DNA of 64,000 nt from CAVQRB01 sp963715055 (GTDB lineage Bacteria > Pseudomonadota > Alphaproteobacteria > Rhodobacterales > Rhodobacteraceae), in the NCBI GenBank assembly GCA_963715055.1, contig CAVQRB010000019.1:62001-126000 (forward strand), given 5' to 3'. A program made the translations under genes and the position numbers. Positions 44,220-52,005 of the stretch are shown piece after piece; within the stretch, counting starts at the first letter, position 1; every line of letters starts with the position of its first letter. The notes under the pieces are model-generated. The model was not told the origin of the DNA and did not search any database. It worked only from the letters and a program-made list of their open reading frames with translations.

Positions 44220-45494
44220 ATGACCATGCAAAAGGATCGTTTCGACAATGACCTGACCACGCAGTCGGCGCGGGCACGCGACCATTATGTCGCGGCGGTT
44301 GATCTGTTGCTGGCGGCACAGGCTGGGATCGTGAGCGCCTTCGAGCAGGTCGTGGCGGAGGATCCGGGCTTCGCGCTCGGCTGGGTCGGGCTGGCGCGCG
44401 GGCGGCAGTTCACCGGCGATGCGGGCGGCGCGGCAGCGGCGATGGCCGAGGCGCGCAGCCTTGCCGGGGGGCTCAGCCTGCGCGAAGAAAGCCACATCCA
44501 CGCCATGGGCTTGCTGATCGACGGCAAGGGGCCGGAGGCCTATGCCGCGATCCGGGCGCATGTGGACCAATACCCCCGTGACGCGCTGGTGGCGCAGACC
44601 TGTTCCTCGGTCTTCGGTCTGATCGGGTTTTCCGGCCAGCCCGGGCGCGAGGCGGAAACGCTGGCCTATGTGGCCGGGCTCCTGCCGCACTACGGCGAGG
44701 ATTGGTGGGTGATCAGCCAATATGCCTTTGCGCTTTGCGAAACCGGCAATCTCGCGAAGGCGGATGCGCTTATCGACCGCTCGCTCGCGATGAACCCGGC
44801 GAACGCCAATGGCGCCCATGTGCGCAGCCACGTGTCCTATGAGTTGGGCGATACCGCCGGCGGGCTCTCCTATCTGGCGGGCTGGGTCGATGCTGCCGAT
44901 CCGGGTGCTGTGCTTTTCGGGCATCTCAACTGGCATGTGGCGCTCTGGTCGCTGGAGCAGGGCGCGCTTGACGCCATGTGGGCGCGGCTTGACCTTGCGG
45001 TGACGCCGGAGGCGCGCTCCTCGAGCCCGGCGATCAACGTGCTGACCGACACCGCCTCGATCCTGCAACGCGCCGCATTGGCGGGGGCCGACGTGCCGCG
45101 CGAACGCTGGCGCGGGATCAGCGATTTCGCGCAGAGCGCGTTTCCGAAGACAGGCAATGCCTTTGTCGATGTCCACGCGGCCCTTGCCCATGCGATGGCG
45201 GGAAATCAGGCGGCACTGGAGCGGATCATCGCCCATCCTGCCGGGCCTGCTGCCGATCTGGTGCCTGATCTCGCCGCCGGGTTCAGGGCGCTGGCCGCGC
45301 AGGACTGGGCCGGGGCCAGCGCGCGGATGATGCGGGCGATGGCCGATCTGGCGCGGATCGGCGGTAGCCGGGCGCAGCGCGATCTGGTGGAGCAATGTCT
45401 GATCCACGCCTTGGTGCAACAGGGCCGGCGTGGCGAGGCCGAAGCGGTCATCGCCCTGCGCCGCCCGCTGCTGGCGGCACAGGTCGCGGCCTGA
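44220..45494 (+). CDS. TPR protein similar to TTC38
   Basis: 424-aa alpha-helical protein of the tetratricopeptide-like TTC38 group: about five to six helix pairs can be traced (for example GFALGWVGLARGRQFTGDAGGA, SQYAFALCETGNLAKADALI, ANGAHVRSHVSYELGDTAGG). No signal peptide or TM. The bacterial and vertebrate TTC38 proteins have no established function; interaction scaffolding is assumed. It is followed by the hutG-like pseudogene on the opposite strand. Confidence 0.8.
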   Translation: MTMQKDRFDNDLTTQSARARDHYVAAVDLLLAAQAGIVSAFEQVVAEDPGFALGWVGLARGRQFTGDAGGAAAAMAEARSLAGGLSLREESHIHAMGLLIDGKGPEAYAAIRAHVDQYPRDALVAQTCSSVFGLIGFSGQPGREAETLAYVAGLLPHYGEDWWVISQYAFALCETGNLAKADALIDRSLAMNPANANGAHVRSHVSYELGDTAGGLSYLAGWVDAADPGAVLFGHLNWHVALWSLEQGALDAMWARLDLAVTPEARSSSPAINVLTDTASILQRAALAGADVPRERWRGISDFAQSAFPKTGNAFVDVHAALAHAMAGNQAALERIIAHPAGPAADLVPDLAAGFRALAAQDWAGASARMMRAMADLARIGGSRAQRDLVEQCLIHALVQQGRRGEAEAVIALRRPLLAAQVAA

Positions 45495-45502
45495 GGCAAG
45501 GC

Positions 45503-46277
45503 TCAGCCGGCTTTGCCCGCGGCCAGCAGTGTCGGCAGATCGCGGATCAAGGCGCCGCGCAGAGGGGCCGCTTTCTCCGGGTCATAAAGCACCGTTGCGG
45601 CGTTCCCGCCCAGATACCGGCCCTTCGAGATCATGAGTTGCAGGCAGTGGACGTGGGATTTGGGCCGACCGTAGGCGCGGATCGTCCAGCCGCATTGCCA
45701 GTTGGCGTTCTGCACCGTCCTGACCGCAGGTTCACTGTTGCAGAGCGCCATGACCTTGGCCGCCAGCATCGGGTTGCAGGTCTTGCCGAAATGGGTGTCG
45801 ATCCAGAGGTCGGTGGGCGGCGCAGCCTCTTCCGGCACGGGCCTCGTCCCCGCGCGCGCCGCAATCGATCAGCACGGCAAATCCATGCCGGGCCCGCCCC
45901 CGCGCGATCTGTGCCGAAAGCGCGGCATGATAGGGCACGTAACGGGCGGCCCTGAGACTTGAGGCTTCGGAGGGACCGGGAGGGGGCTCCCACATCCACG
46001 CGCCGGTGAGCGTCTCGAAGGGGACAACACCGCCACCGGGAGGCGCCTGCCTGCCTGCGGTCTGGGACGGGACTGCGTTGAGATCCGACAGGCAGCGGTT
46101 GAAACTGGCCCGCACGAGCGTCACTTCCGGCGGCAGCCCGTCGAAGAACCGTTCGAGATGCCAGTCGGTGTCGGCCAACACTTGCCCCTCCGGGGTCAGG
46201 CGGTTGTAGTAGTGCGGTGGCGCATGGGTCCCGAGCCGGGCGAAGGCGAGGATGAGGGCGCTGCTGCCCGGGATCAC
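45503..46277 (-). pseudogene. N-formylglutamate deformylase-like gene (hutG-like), frameshifted
   Basis: The N-terminal frame (GTG start 46277) matches N-formylglutamate amidohydrolases: TPEGQVLADTDWHLERF, RCLSDLNAVP, YHAALSAQIARGRARHGFAVLIDC. At about 45861 it should continue with H-S of the zinc-binding DCHS motif, but these residues are absent and the frame is lost. The second frame (from about 45860 to 45503) resumes with PVPEEAAPPTDLWIDTHFGKTC and ends normally. Restoring 5 nt such as CATTC would give DCHSARAGTRPVPEE in one frame. The enzyme is therefore inactive as read. Confidence 0.72.
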
Positions 46278-46325
46278 GTCAACGGGAATGGGGTGGTGTC
46301 CTTGCGGGTGCTGCGGCGGGAAAGC

Positions 46326-47159
46326 TCAGGTTTCTTTCTTGTCGTTGACCACGTTCATCTGAGCGAGCCCGCTCTGGCCGAGGTCGACCTTGGCGAAGGG
46401 GCCGCCGTGGCACATCTGTCCGGGGTCGGTGGTATCGACAGGGCCTTCGGCAGCAAGCACCTCGCGGGCGAAGACTTCCGCGTTGTCCTTGGGGCGGTAG
46501 CCGAGGAAGGAGGCCTTCGCGTTGTCCACTGGCGCACGGTCGTTGTTGGAGACCCCGTATATGATTGAAAACCCTACGGAAGGTGTATCGATCGCACGGG
46601 TCACAAGCTGGATCAGGTCGTCATAGGAGAGCCAGGAGCCGAGGGCGCGGGCATTGTTCACCTGCGCGCAGGAGAGGATGCGCAGGTGCACCGATTCCAT
46701 GCCGCGCTTGTCCCAATACATGCGTCCGAGGTCTTCGGTGAAGCATTTGGCGAGGCCGTAGAAGGTGTCGGGGCGGTGTTCGGCGTCGGTGCCGATGAAA
46801 TCGGACTTCAGGTGCATGCCTACCGCGTGGATCGAGGAGGCGTAGATGACGCGTTTGACGCCCGCCTTGTAGCCCGCTTCCCAGATGTTGTAGGAGCCGA
46901 TGAAATTGGGACCGAGCAGTTCCTCGAAGGGTTTCTCGTCCACGATGGCGCCGAAGTGTATGACCATGTCGGCACCCTCCAGCACCGGGGCGATCTGCGC
47001 CATCTCGGCCAGGTCGGCGCGGATGTAGGTCTCGCCGGGGTAGAGCTTGCCGATGTCAGGGGCGATGTCGGTGCTTACCAGCGCGTCGGACATCGCGGCC
47101 AACGGCTCGCGCAGGTAGGATCCCAAGCGGCCCGCGGCCCCTGTCAGAACAAGTTTCAT
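46326..47159 (-). CDS. NAD-dependent epimerase/dehydratase, uronate-dehydrogenase-like
   Basis: 277-aa short-chain/extended-family NAD(P) oxidoreductase. The NAD site is TGAAGRLGSYLRE, catalytic Y-x-x-x-K is YGLAKC with S in SSIH, and the DNAEVFAREVL tail is as in uronate dehydrogenases. Uronate dehydrogenases oxidise galacturonate or glucuronate to aldarolactones; this protein shares their motif order (GxDAEHRPDTFYGLAKCFTE), so that function is a fair guess but not sure. It lies between the FAD oxidoreductase and the hutG-like pseudogene in one direction. Confidence 0.8.
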   Translation of the reverse strand: MKLVLTGAAGRLGSYLREPLAAMSDALVSTDIAPDIGKLYPGETYIRADLAEMAQIAPVLEGADMVIHFGAIVDEKPFEELLGPNFIGSYNIWEAGYKAGVKRVIYASSIHAVGMHLKSDFIGTDAEHRPDTFYGLAKCFTEDLGRMYWDKRGMESVHLRILSCAQVNNARALGSWLSYDDLIQLVTRAIDTPSVGFSIIYGVSNNDRAPVDNAKASFLGYRPKDNAEVFAREVLAAEGPVDTTDPGQMCHGGPFAKVDLGQSGLAQMNVVNDKKET

Positions 47160-47178
47160 CGCTGTCTCCTCTCCGCCG

Positions 47179-48372
47179 TCAGATCACGGCCTTTTCCAAG
47201 AATTTCTCGCCCCTGAGCACCCTGTCCACGCTGAAGGGCGTGAGGTCCAATGTGCGGTATGCGCCGTAGGCAATGCGTTCGGCCAGACCGCGCCCGATGG
47301 CGGGCGACTGTTGCAGCCCGTGGCCGGAGAAGCCGTTGACGAACATGAAGTTCTGCACCTCCGGGTGCGGCCCCACGATCGCGTTCTGGTCGAGCGCATT
47401 GTAGTCGTAGTGGCCGATCCACATGTTGACGAGCTTGATTTCCTCGAACTGCGGAATGCGGGTGGCGATAACCGGCCAGAACATCTCCTCCCAGAGCGCA
47501 TGATCTGCGGTAAAGTCGTCGTGGTCAACGGCCGGATCATCGTCGGGGTGGCCGCCCGCCATGTAGTAGCGCCCGTCGCTGCGCATGTGCACGCCCGAAG
47601 GGTCGATGGTGAGCGGCAGGTCACGGTCCAGCGGATGGGCCGCATCGAAGATATAGGTGTAGCGCTTGCGCGGCTCGATGGGGATGTCGAGACCGGCCAT
47701 GCGCGCCGTGAGTGCGCCCCTTGTGCCGGTGGCGTTGACCACCACGGCGCAGGCGATGGTCTCGCCGGAGGCAAGAGTTACGCTCTCGATCCGCGCGCCC
47801 TTCCGGGTCATCGCGGTGACTTCACCCGTGAGATACTCCACGCCGTTGCGGCGCGCCATGCGGCGGAACCAGTCGAACATGGTGCCGCCGTCGAAATAGC
47901 CTTCGTTCACCGTGTTGTGGTTGCCTGCAAGAATGTCGTCGAGGTTGTAGAACGGGTAGGCGGCGGCGATCTCCTCGCGGCTCATGTGCCGTGTCGCGGC
48001 CCCTGCGGCCGCCTGGACGGCCTGAGCGTCCTTGAGCGCCGCAGCGAATTCGGGCGTATCGGCGAGATAGAGATAGCCGAAGCTTTGCAGCGCAAGCGTC
48101 GGCACCTCCGGATCACCGCCCATGAACTGGCGGAAGCCGTGGATGAATTCTGCGCCGAATTGCGAGATGGCGATGTTGATCGGCGCGGAGAACTGCTGGC
48201 GGATGCAGCTGTTGGTGTGGCTGGTGGCGGCGAATTCGTAGGTCGGGTCCTTTTCGATCACCAGCACGCGACCATCAAACCCGGCCATCTGTGTCAGCCA
48301 CCAGGCGACGCTCGAGCCGTAGATCGCGCCGCCGACGATCACCACGTCGTAGGTCTTGTGCACCGGTGCCAT
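47179..48372 (-). CDS. DAO-family FAD-dependent oxidoreductase
   Basis: 397-aa flavoprotein of the D-amino-acid-oxidase/sarcosine-dehydrogenase fold. FAD binding is VVIVGGAIYGSSVAWWL near the N-terminus; VVVNATGTRGA and the C-terminal GFSGHGLQQSPAIGRGLAERI are the conserved FAD contacts. Substrate is unknown; sarcosine-, glycine- or hydroxyproline-type amines are typical for the family. The frame is open to 48426, but MAPVHK at 48372 has GGAG upstream. It starts a presumptive operon with the epimerase (19 bp gap) and the hutG-like pseudogene. Confidence 0.86.
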   Translation of the reverse strand: MAPVHKTYDVVIVGGAIYGSSVAWWLTQMAGFDGRVLVIEKDPTYEFAATSHTNSCIRQQFSAPINIAISQFGAEFIHGFRQFMGGDPEVPTLALQSFGYLYLADTPEFAAALKDAQAVQAAAGAATRHMSREEIAAAYPFYNLDDILAGNHNTVNEGYFDGGTMFDWFRRMARRNGVEYLTGEVTAMTRKGARIESVTLASGETIACAVVVNATGTRGALTARMAGLDIPIEPRKRYTYIFDAAHPLDRDLPLTIDPSGVHMRSDGRYYMAGGHPDDDPAVDHDDFTADHALWEEMFWPVIATRIPQFEEIKLVNMWIGHYDYNALDQNAIVGPHPEVQNFMFVNGFSGHGLQQSPAIGRGLAERIAYGAYRTLDLTPFSVDRVLRGEKFLEKAVI

Positions 48373-48427
48373 TGCGCTCTCCTGCCTGCTTGCCTTCTGA
48401 GGATCACGCCCGGGGCCTTGCGTCAAG

Positions 48428-49444
48428 TCAGTCCTGCGCCAACGCCCTTGCGTCGCGCGCCATCAGGGCGATCACATCGCGCAGACGCCCGGTGTCTTTC
48501 GGGTTCGAGGCATTGCCGTCGAGCCCGCGCCGGTAGACGCCTTGCAGGATCGCGAGCAAGCGGAAGTAGGAAAAGACCAGATAGAACGTCCAGTTGTCCG
48601 GTCGGGCGATGCCGCGCCGCGCACAATAGGCGGCGACGTAACCCTCCTCCTCCGGCAGGCCCAAGGCCGCGCGGTCCAAACCGCCGAGCCCCCGGAAATG
48701 CCCTGCATGCGGCAGGCGCCAGTGCATGCATTGATAGGCGAGGTCCGCCAGCGGATGGCCCAGGGTGCTGAGCTCCCAGTCGAGCAGGGCGACGACGGCC
48801 GGCGCGTCGGGCGCGAAGATCATGTTATCGATGCGAAAATCACCGTGGACGATGCTGGCGGCCCCGTCGTCGGGCACCATATGCTCGACGAGCCAGCCCA
48901 TGAGCCAGTCCGCATCCGGGAGCGGATCGGTGGCGGCCTCACGGTATTGACCGGACCAGCGCGCGACCTGGCGTTCGAAGTAGTTTCCCGGCCTGCCGAA
49001 ATCGCCAAGCCCGATGGTCGCAGGGTCGATGGCGTGGAGCGCTGCAAGCGTGCGGTTCATCGCGTCATAGATCGCGCCGCGCGCCGCCCGGTCGAGGTCC
49101 GGCAGGGCCGGGTCCCAGAAGATGCGGCCTTCGACCATCTCCATCACCATGAACTGCGTGCCCATGGGGCTCTCTTCTCCGGACAGATGGAACACCCTCG
49201 GCACCGGCACTTCCGTGCCCGCCAGCGCTTGCATGACGCGAAACTCCCGGTCGACCGCATGGGCGGATTTCAGCAATCTGCCCGGCGGCTTGGCGCGCAG
49301 CACGAAGGATTTCGCCCCGCTTTCAATCCGGTAGGTGGGGTTCGACTGGCCGTCCGAGAATTTGGTGATCGCGTCAAGGCCTTCGAACCCCGGTACTTGG
49401 TCGGCGAGATAGGCCGCAAGATCGGCTCGGTCAAAGCTGTGCAT
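48428..49444 (-). CDS. APH-fold kinase, ACAD10/11 kinase-domain-like
   Basis: 338-aa aminoglycoside-phosphotransferase-fold kinase. Catalytic D202 is in HGDFRIDN (H200-N207), the DFG-equivalent D222 is in LLDWELSTLGH, and the N-lobe has FSDGQSNPTYRI and KSFVLRAKPPG. This combination matches the kinase part of ACAD10/11 and LvaA-type proteins, which phosphorylate 4-hydroxyacyl-CoA so that a partner acyl-CoA dehydrogenase-like enzyme can eliminate phosphate. That partner is the divergent gene 96 bp away. A longer upstream frame is not used because GGGAG lies 10 nt before the ATG at 49444. Confidence 0.85.
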   Translation of the reverse strand: MHSFDRADLAAYLADQVPGFEGLDAITKFSDGQSNPTYRIESGAKSFVLRAKPPGRLLKSAHAVDREFRVMQALAGTEVPVPRVFHLSGEESPMGTQFMVMEMVEGRIFWDPALPDLDRAARGAIYDAMNRTLAALHAIDPATIGLGDFGRPGNYFERQVARWSGQYREAATDPLPDADWLMGWLVEHMVPDDGAASIVHGDFRIDNMIFAPDAPAVVALLDWELSTLGHPLADLAYQCMHWRLPHAGHFRGLGGLDRAALGLPEEEGYVAAYCARRGIARPDNWTFYLVFSYFRLLAILQGVYRRGLDGNASNPKDTGRLRDVIALMARDARALAQD

Positions 49445-49540
49445 CCGGAAATCTCTCCCTTGGGCCATGGACAAGCAGCAATGATCTAAGCAAGTCTGAG
49501 CGGCGGGGGAAAGCCCCGGCGTCCGAGGGAGGAGCGGCAG

Positions 49541-50776
49541 ATGGAGATGAATTTCGGAATGCGGGCCGAGAAACGCGCGCTGCTGGACCGGGTCGCCACG
49601 ATGATCCGCGACGAGATCATGCCGCTTGAGGACGCCTATCAGGCGGAGATCGGCAAGGGCGATCGCTGGACCTATACCCCACGGCAGGCGGAGATCCTCG
49701 AGGGGCTCAAGGCAAAGGCCAAGGCGGCAGGCTTGTGGAACTTCTGGCTGACGGACTCCGAGAAGGGGCTGGGGCTCACCACGGTCGAATACGCCTATTT
49801 CGCAGAAGAAATGGGCAAGACGCCGATGGGAGCGGAGGTTTTCAACTGCAACGCGCCCGACACCGGCAACATGGAGGTCTTCGAGCGCTATGGCACGGCT
49901 GCGATGAAGACGCGGTGGCTGAAGCCGCTGCTGGAAGGCGAGATCCGGTCCGCCTACCTGATGACGGAGCCGGATGTGGCCTCCTCGGATGCCACCAATG
50001 TCGCCATGTCCTGTGTGCGGGACGGCGATGATTACGTGCTCAACGGCGAGAAATGGTGGGCCACGGGCGCGGGCGATCCGCGCTGCAAGGTCTATATCGT
50101 CATGGTGCGCACGGGCAGCGATGACCTCCCCAAACACGCGCGCCATTCGATGATCGTGGTCGATGCCGAAAGCCCCGGCATAGAAGTGCTGCGCCCGATG
50201 CAGGTCTATGGCCATGACGACGCGCCGCACGGGCATATGCATTTCCGCTTTTCTCAGGTGCGGGTGCCGGCGGAGAACCTGCTCCTGGGCGAAGGGCGTG
50301 GTTTCGAGATCGCGCAGGGGCGGCTGGGGCCGGGGCGCATCCATCACTGCATGCGTGCCATCGGGCAGGCGGAGGCGGCGCTTGCGCTGATGTGCAAACG
50401 CGCGCTCGCACGGGAAGCCTTCGGCAAGCCACTGGCGCAGCTGGGGGCCAATTACGACATCATCGCCGAATGCCGGATGGAGATCGAGATGGCGCGTCTT
50501 CTGTGCCTCAAGGCGGCCTGGTTCATGGACCAGGGCGACAAGCGCGCCGCGGCGCCGTGGATCTCGCAGATCAAGGTTGTGGCGCCGCGCGTGGCGCTCA
50601 AGGTGATCGACGAGGCGGTTCAGATGCACGGCGCGCAGGGCATCTCGCAGGATACGAGCCTCGCGCAGGCCTGGACCCATGTGCGGACCCTGCGCCTTGC
50701 GGATGGGCCCGACGCGGTGCACCGCCGCCAGGTCGCGCGGGCAGAGCTCAGGAAATACACGCAGGAGAAGGTGTGA
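49541..50776 (+). CDS. Acyl-CoA dehydrogenase, ACAD10/11-like
   Basis: 411-aa acyl-CoA dehydrogenase-family flavoprotein. Conserved segments are MTEPDVASSDATN (FAD/substrate), NGEKWWATGAGDPRC, QGRLGPGRIHHCMRAIGQAEAAL and the C-terminal QMHGAQGISQDT. These are the pattern of the ACAD10/11 clade. It is divergent from the APH-fold kinase, and the two together would form the split equivalent of the vertebrate ACAD10/11 fusion. The substrate is probably a long or branched acyl-CoA (inferred). Confidence 0.9.
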   Translation: MEMNFGMRAEKRALLDRVATMIRDEIMPLEDAYQAEIGKGDRWTYTPRQAEILEGLKAKAKAAGLWNFWLTDSEKGLGLTTVEYAYFAEEMGKTPMGAEVFNCNAPDTGNMEVFERYGTAAMKTRWLKPLLEGEIRSAYLMTEPDVASSDATNVAMSCVRDGDDYVLNGEKWWATGAGDPRCKVYIVMVRTGSDDLPKHARHSMIVVDAESPGIEVLRPMQVYGHDDAPHGHMHFRFSQVRVPAENLLLGEGRGFEIAQGRLGPGRIHHCMRAIGQAEAALALMCKRALAREAFGKPLAQLGANYDIIAECRMEIEMARLLCLKAAWFMDQGDKRAAAPWISQIKVVAPRVALKVIDEAVQMHGAQGISQDTSLAQAWTHVRTLRLADGPDAVHRRQVARAELRKYTQEKV

Positions 50777-51024
50777 CGATGGGTGGCCTTGCAATCCTCT
50801 GATCAATTCCAAGAAATATCAATTTAAGAATATTTTTATTGGCCATTCTCTCAATAAATACGTAAAAATATTGAAATAGTGATAGTGTATCTTGGCAAAT
50901 GTCTGACTAATGGCTGTTGATTTCGAGCGTTGAGGGTCGCCAATGGTGCGGTGGCGTCCCTGCAATTGCTTGAAAGGTCGCTTTTGGAATTGAGTTTGGC
51001 GCCGATCCTTTCCACAGTCGTCCC
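50777..51024. promoter_or_regulatory. AT-rich promoter region of the dipeptidase operon with a TTTATTG dyad
   Basis: 248 bp, distinctly AT-rich compared with its surroundings, between the ACAD gene and the M19 operon. TTTATTG (50835-50841) and CAATAAA (50852-50858) form a perfect 7-bp inverted repeat with a 10-nt spacer, a likely regulator site. No gene was found here. Confidence 0.5.
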
Positions 51025-52005
51025 ATGCGCGCACCTCTGATCGACAATCTGCAATATGCCAAGTTCTCGCCCGAGATCTTTGCCCAGATGCGCGCGGGCG
51101 GCGTCGATGCGGTGCATGTGACCATCGCTTACCATGAGAGCTTCCGCGAGATGGTGCTCAACCTCGAGCAGTGGAACCGCTGGTTCGAGGCGCATCCCGA
51201 CCTGATCTTCAAGGGCACCACGGGGGCGGACGTGCGCTTGGCTCGGGAAACGGGCCGTACGGCGATCTTCTTCGGGTTCCAGAACCCCAGCCCGATCGAG
51301 GATGACATCGGGCTGGTGGAGATCTGTCACCAGCTGGGCATCCGCTTCATGCAGCTGACCTATAACAACCAGTCCTTGCTCGCCACGGGCTGCTACGAAG
51401 ACGAGGACACCGGGCTCACGCGGATGGGCAAGCAGGTGGTCCGCGAGATGAACCGGGTCGGCATGGTGGTGGACATGTCGCACTCCGCCGAGCGTTCGAC
51501 GCTGGAGGCCATCGCACATTCGACGCGCCCCATCGCCATCACCCACGCCAATCCTTCCTGGTGGCACAAGGCGCTGCGCAACAAATCCGATGCGGTGCTC
51601 AAGGCGCTGACGAAATCGGGAGGAATGGTCGGTTTTTCCGTTTATCCGCATCATCTTGCGGGCGGTTCCTCATGTAGTCTTGCTGATTTCTGCGGCATGA
51701 TCGCCGAAGCGTCCCGGCGCTACGGCAGCCAGCATCTCGGGATCGGAACCGACCTGTGTCAGGGGCAACCCGACAGTGTCGTGGAATGGATGCGCGTCGG
51801 GCGCTGGTCCAAGGTGATCGACTACGGCGAAGGCTCCGCTGCGCAGGCAGGCTTCCCGGCAATGCCAACGTGGTTCAATGACAATCGGGATTTCGGCAAT
51901 ATCCGCGCGGGTCTTTTGAAGGCCGGTCTGGACGCGGGCGCGGTGGACGGCATCATGGGAGGCAACTGGCTCAGGTTTTACGACGAAAGCTTTGGCCCGG
52001 CATGA
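51025..52005 (+). CDS. M19 membrane-dipeptidase-like protein
   Basis: 326-aa protein of the peptidase M19 (renal dipeptidase) fold. DMSHSAERSTLEAI, ITHANPSWWHKALRNKSD and GTDLCQGQP match the later metal-binding region. At the N-terminus the usual H-x-D (DGHND) is replaced by IDNLQYAKFS, and the bridging glutamate region reads FFGFQNPSPIEDD, so the binuclear metal site appears incomplete and dipeptidase activity is doubtful. I recall a similar protein in Pseudomonas aeruginosa (PA5396) beside dgcA-dgcB, in the glycine-betaine/dimethylglycine catabolism region. It overlaps the next gene by 4 bp. Confidence 0.82.
   Translation: MRAPLIDNLQYAKFSPEIFAQMRAGGVDAVHVTIAYHESFREMVLNLEQWNRWFEAHPDLIFKGTTGADVRLARETGRTAIFFGFQNPSPIEDDIGLVEICHQLGIRFMQLTYNNQSLLATGCYEDEDTGLTRMGKQVVREMNRVGMVVDMSHSAERSTLEAIAHSTRPIAITHANPSWWHKALRNKSDAVLKALTKSGGMVGFSVYPHHLAGGSSCSLADFCGMIAEASRRYGSQHLGIGTDLCQGQPDSVVEWMRVGRWSKVIDYGEGSAAQAGFPAMPTWFNDNRDFGNIRAGLLKAGLDAGAVDGIMGGNWLRFYDESFGPA

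Noticed and set aside
48428..50812. A 794-codon reading of the kinase gene
   Set aside because: The N-terminal 450 codons are antisense to the acyl-CoA dehydrogenase gene; the kinase start at 49444 has a good RBS.
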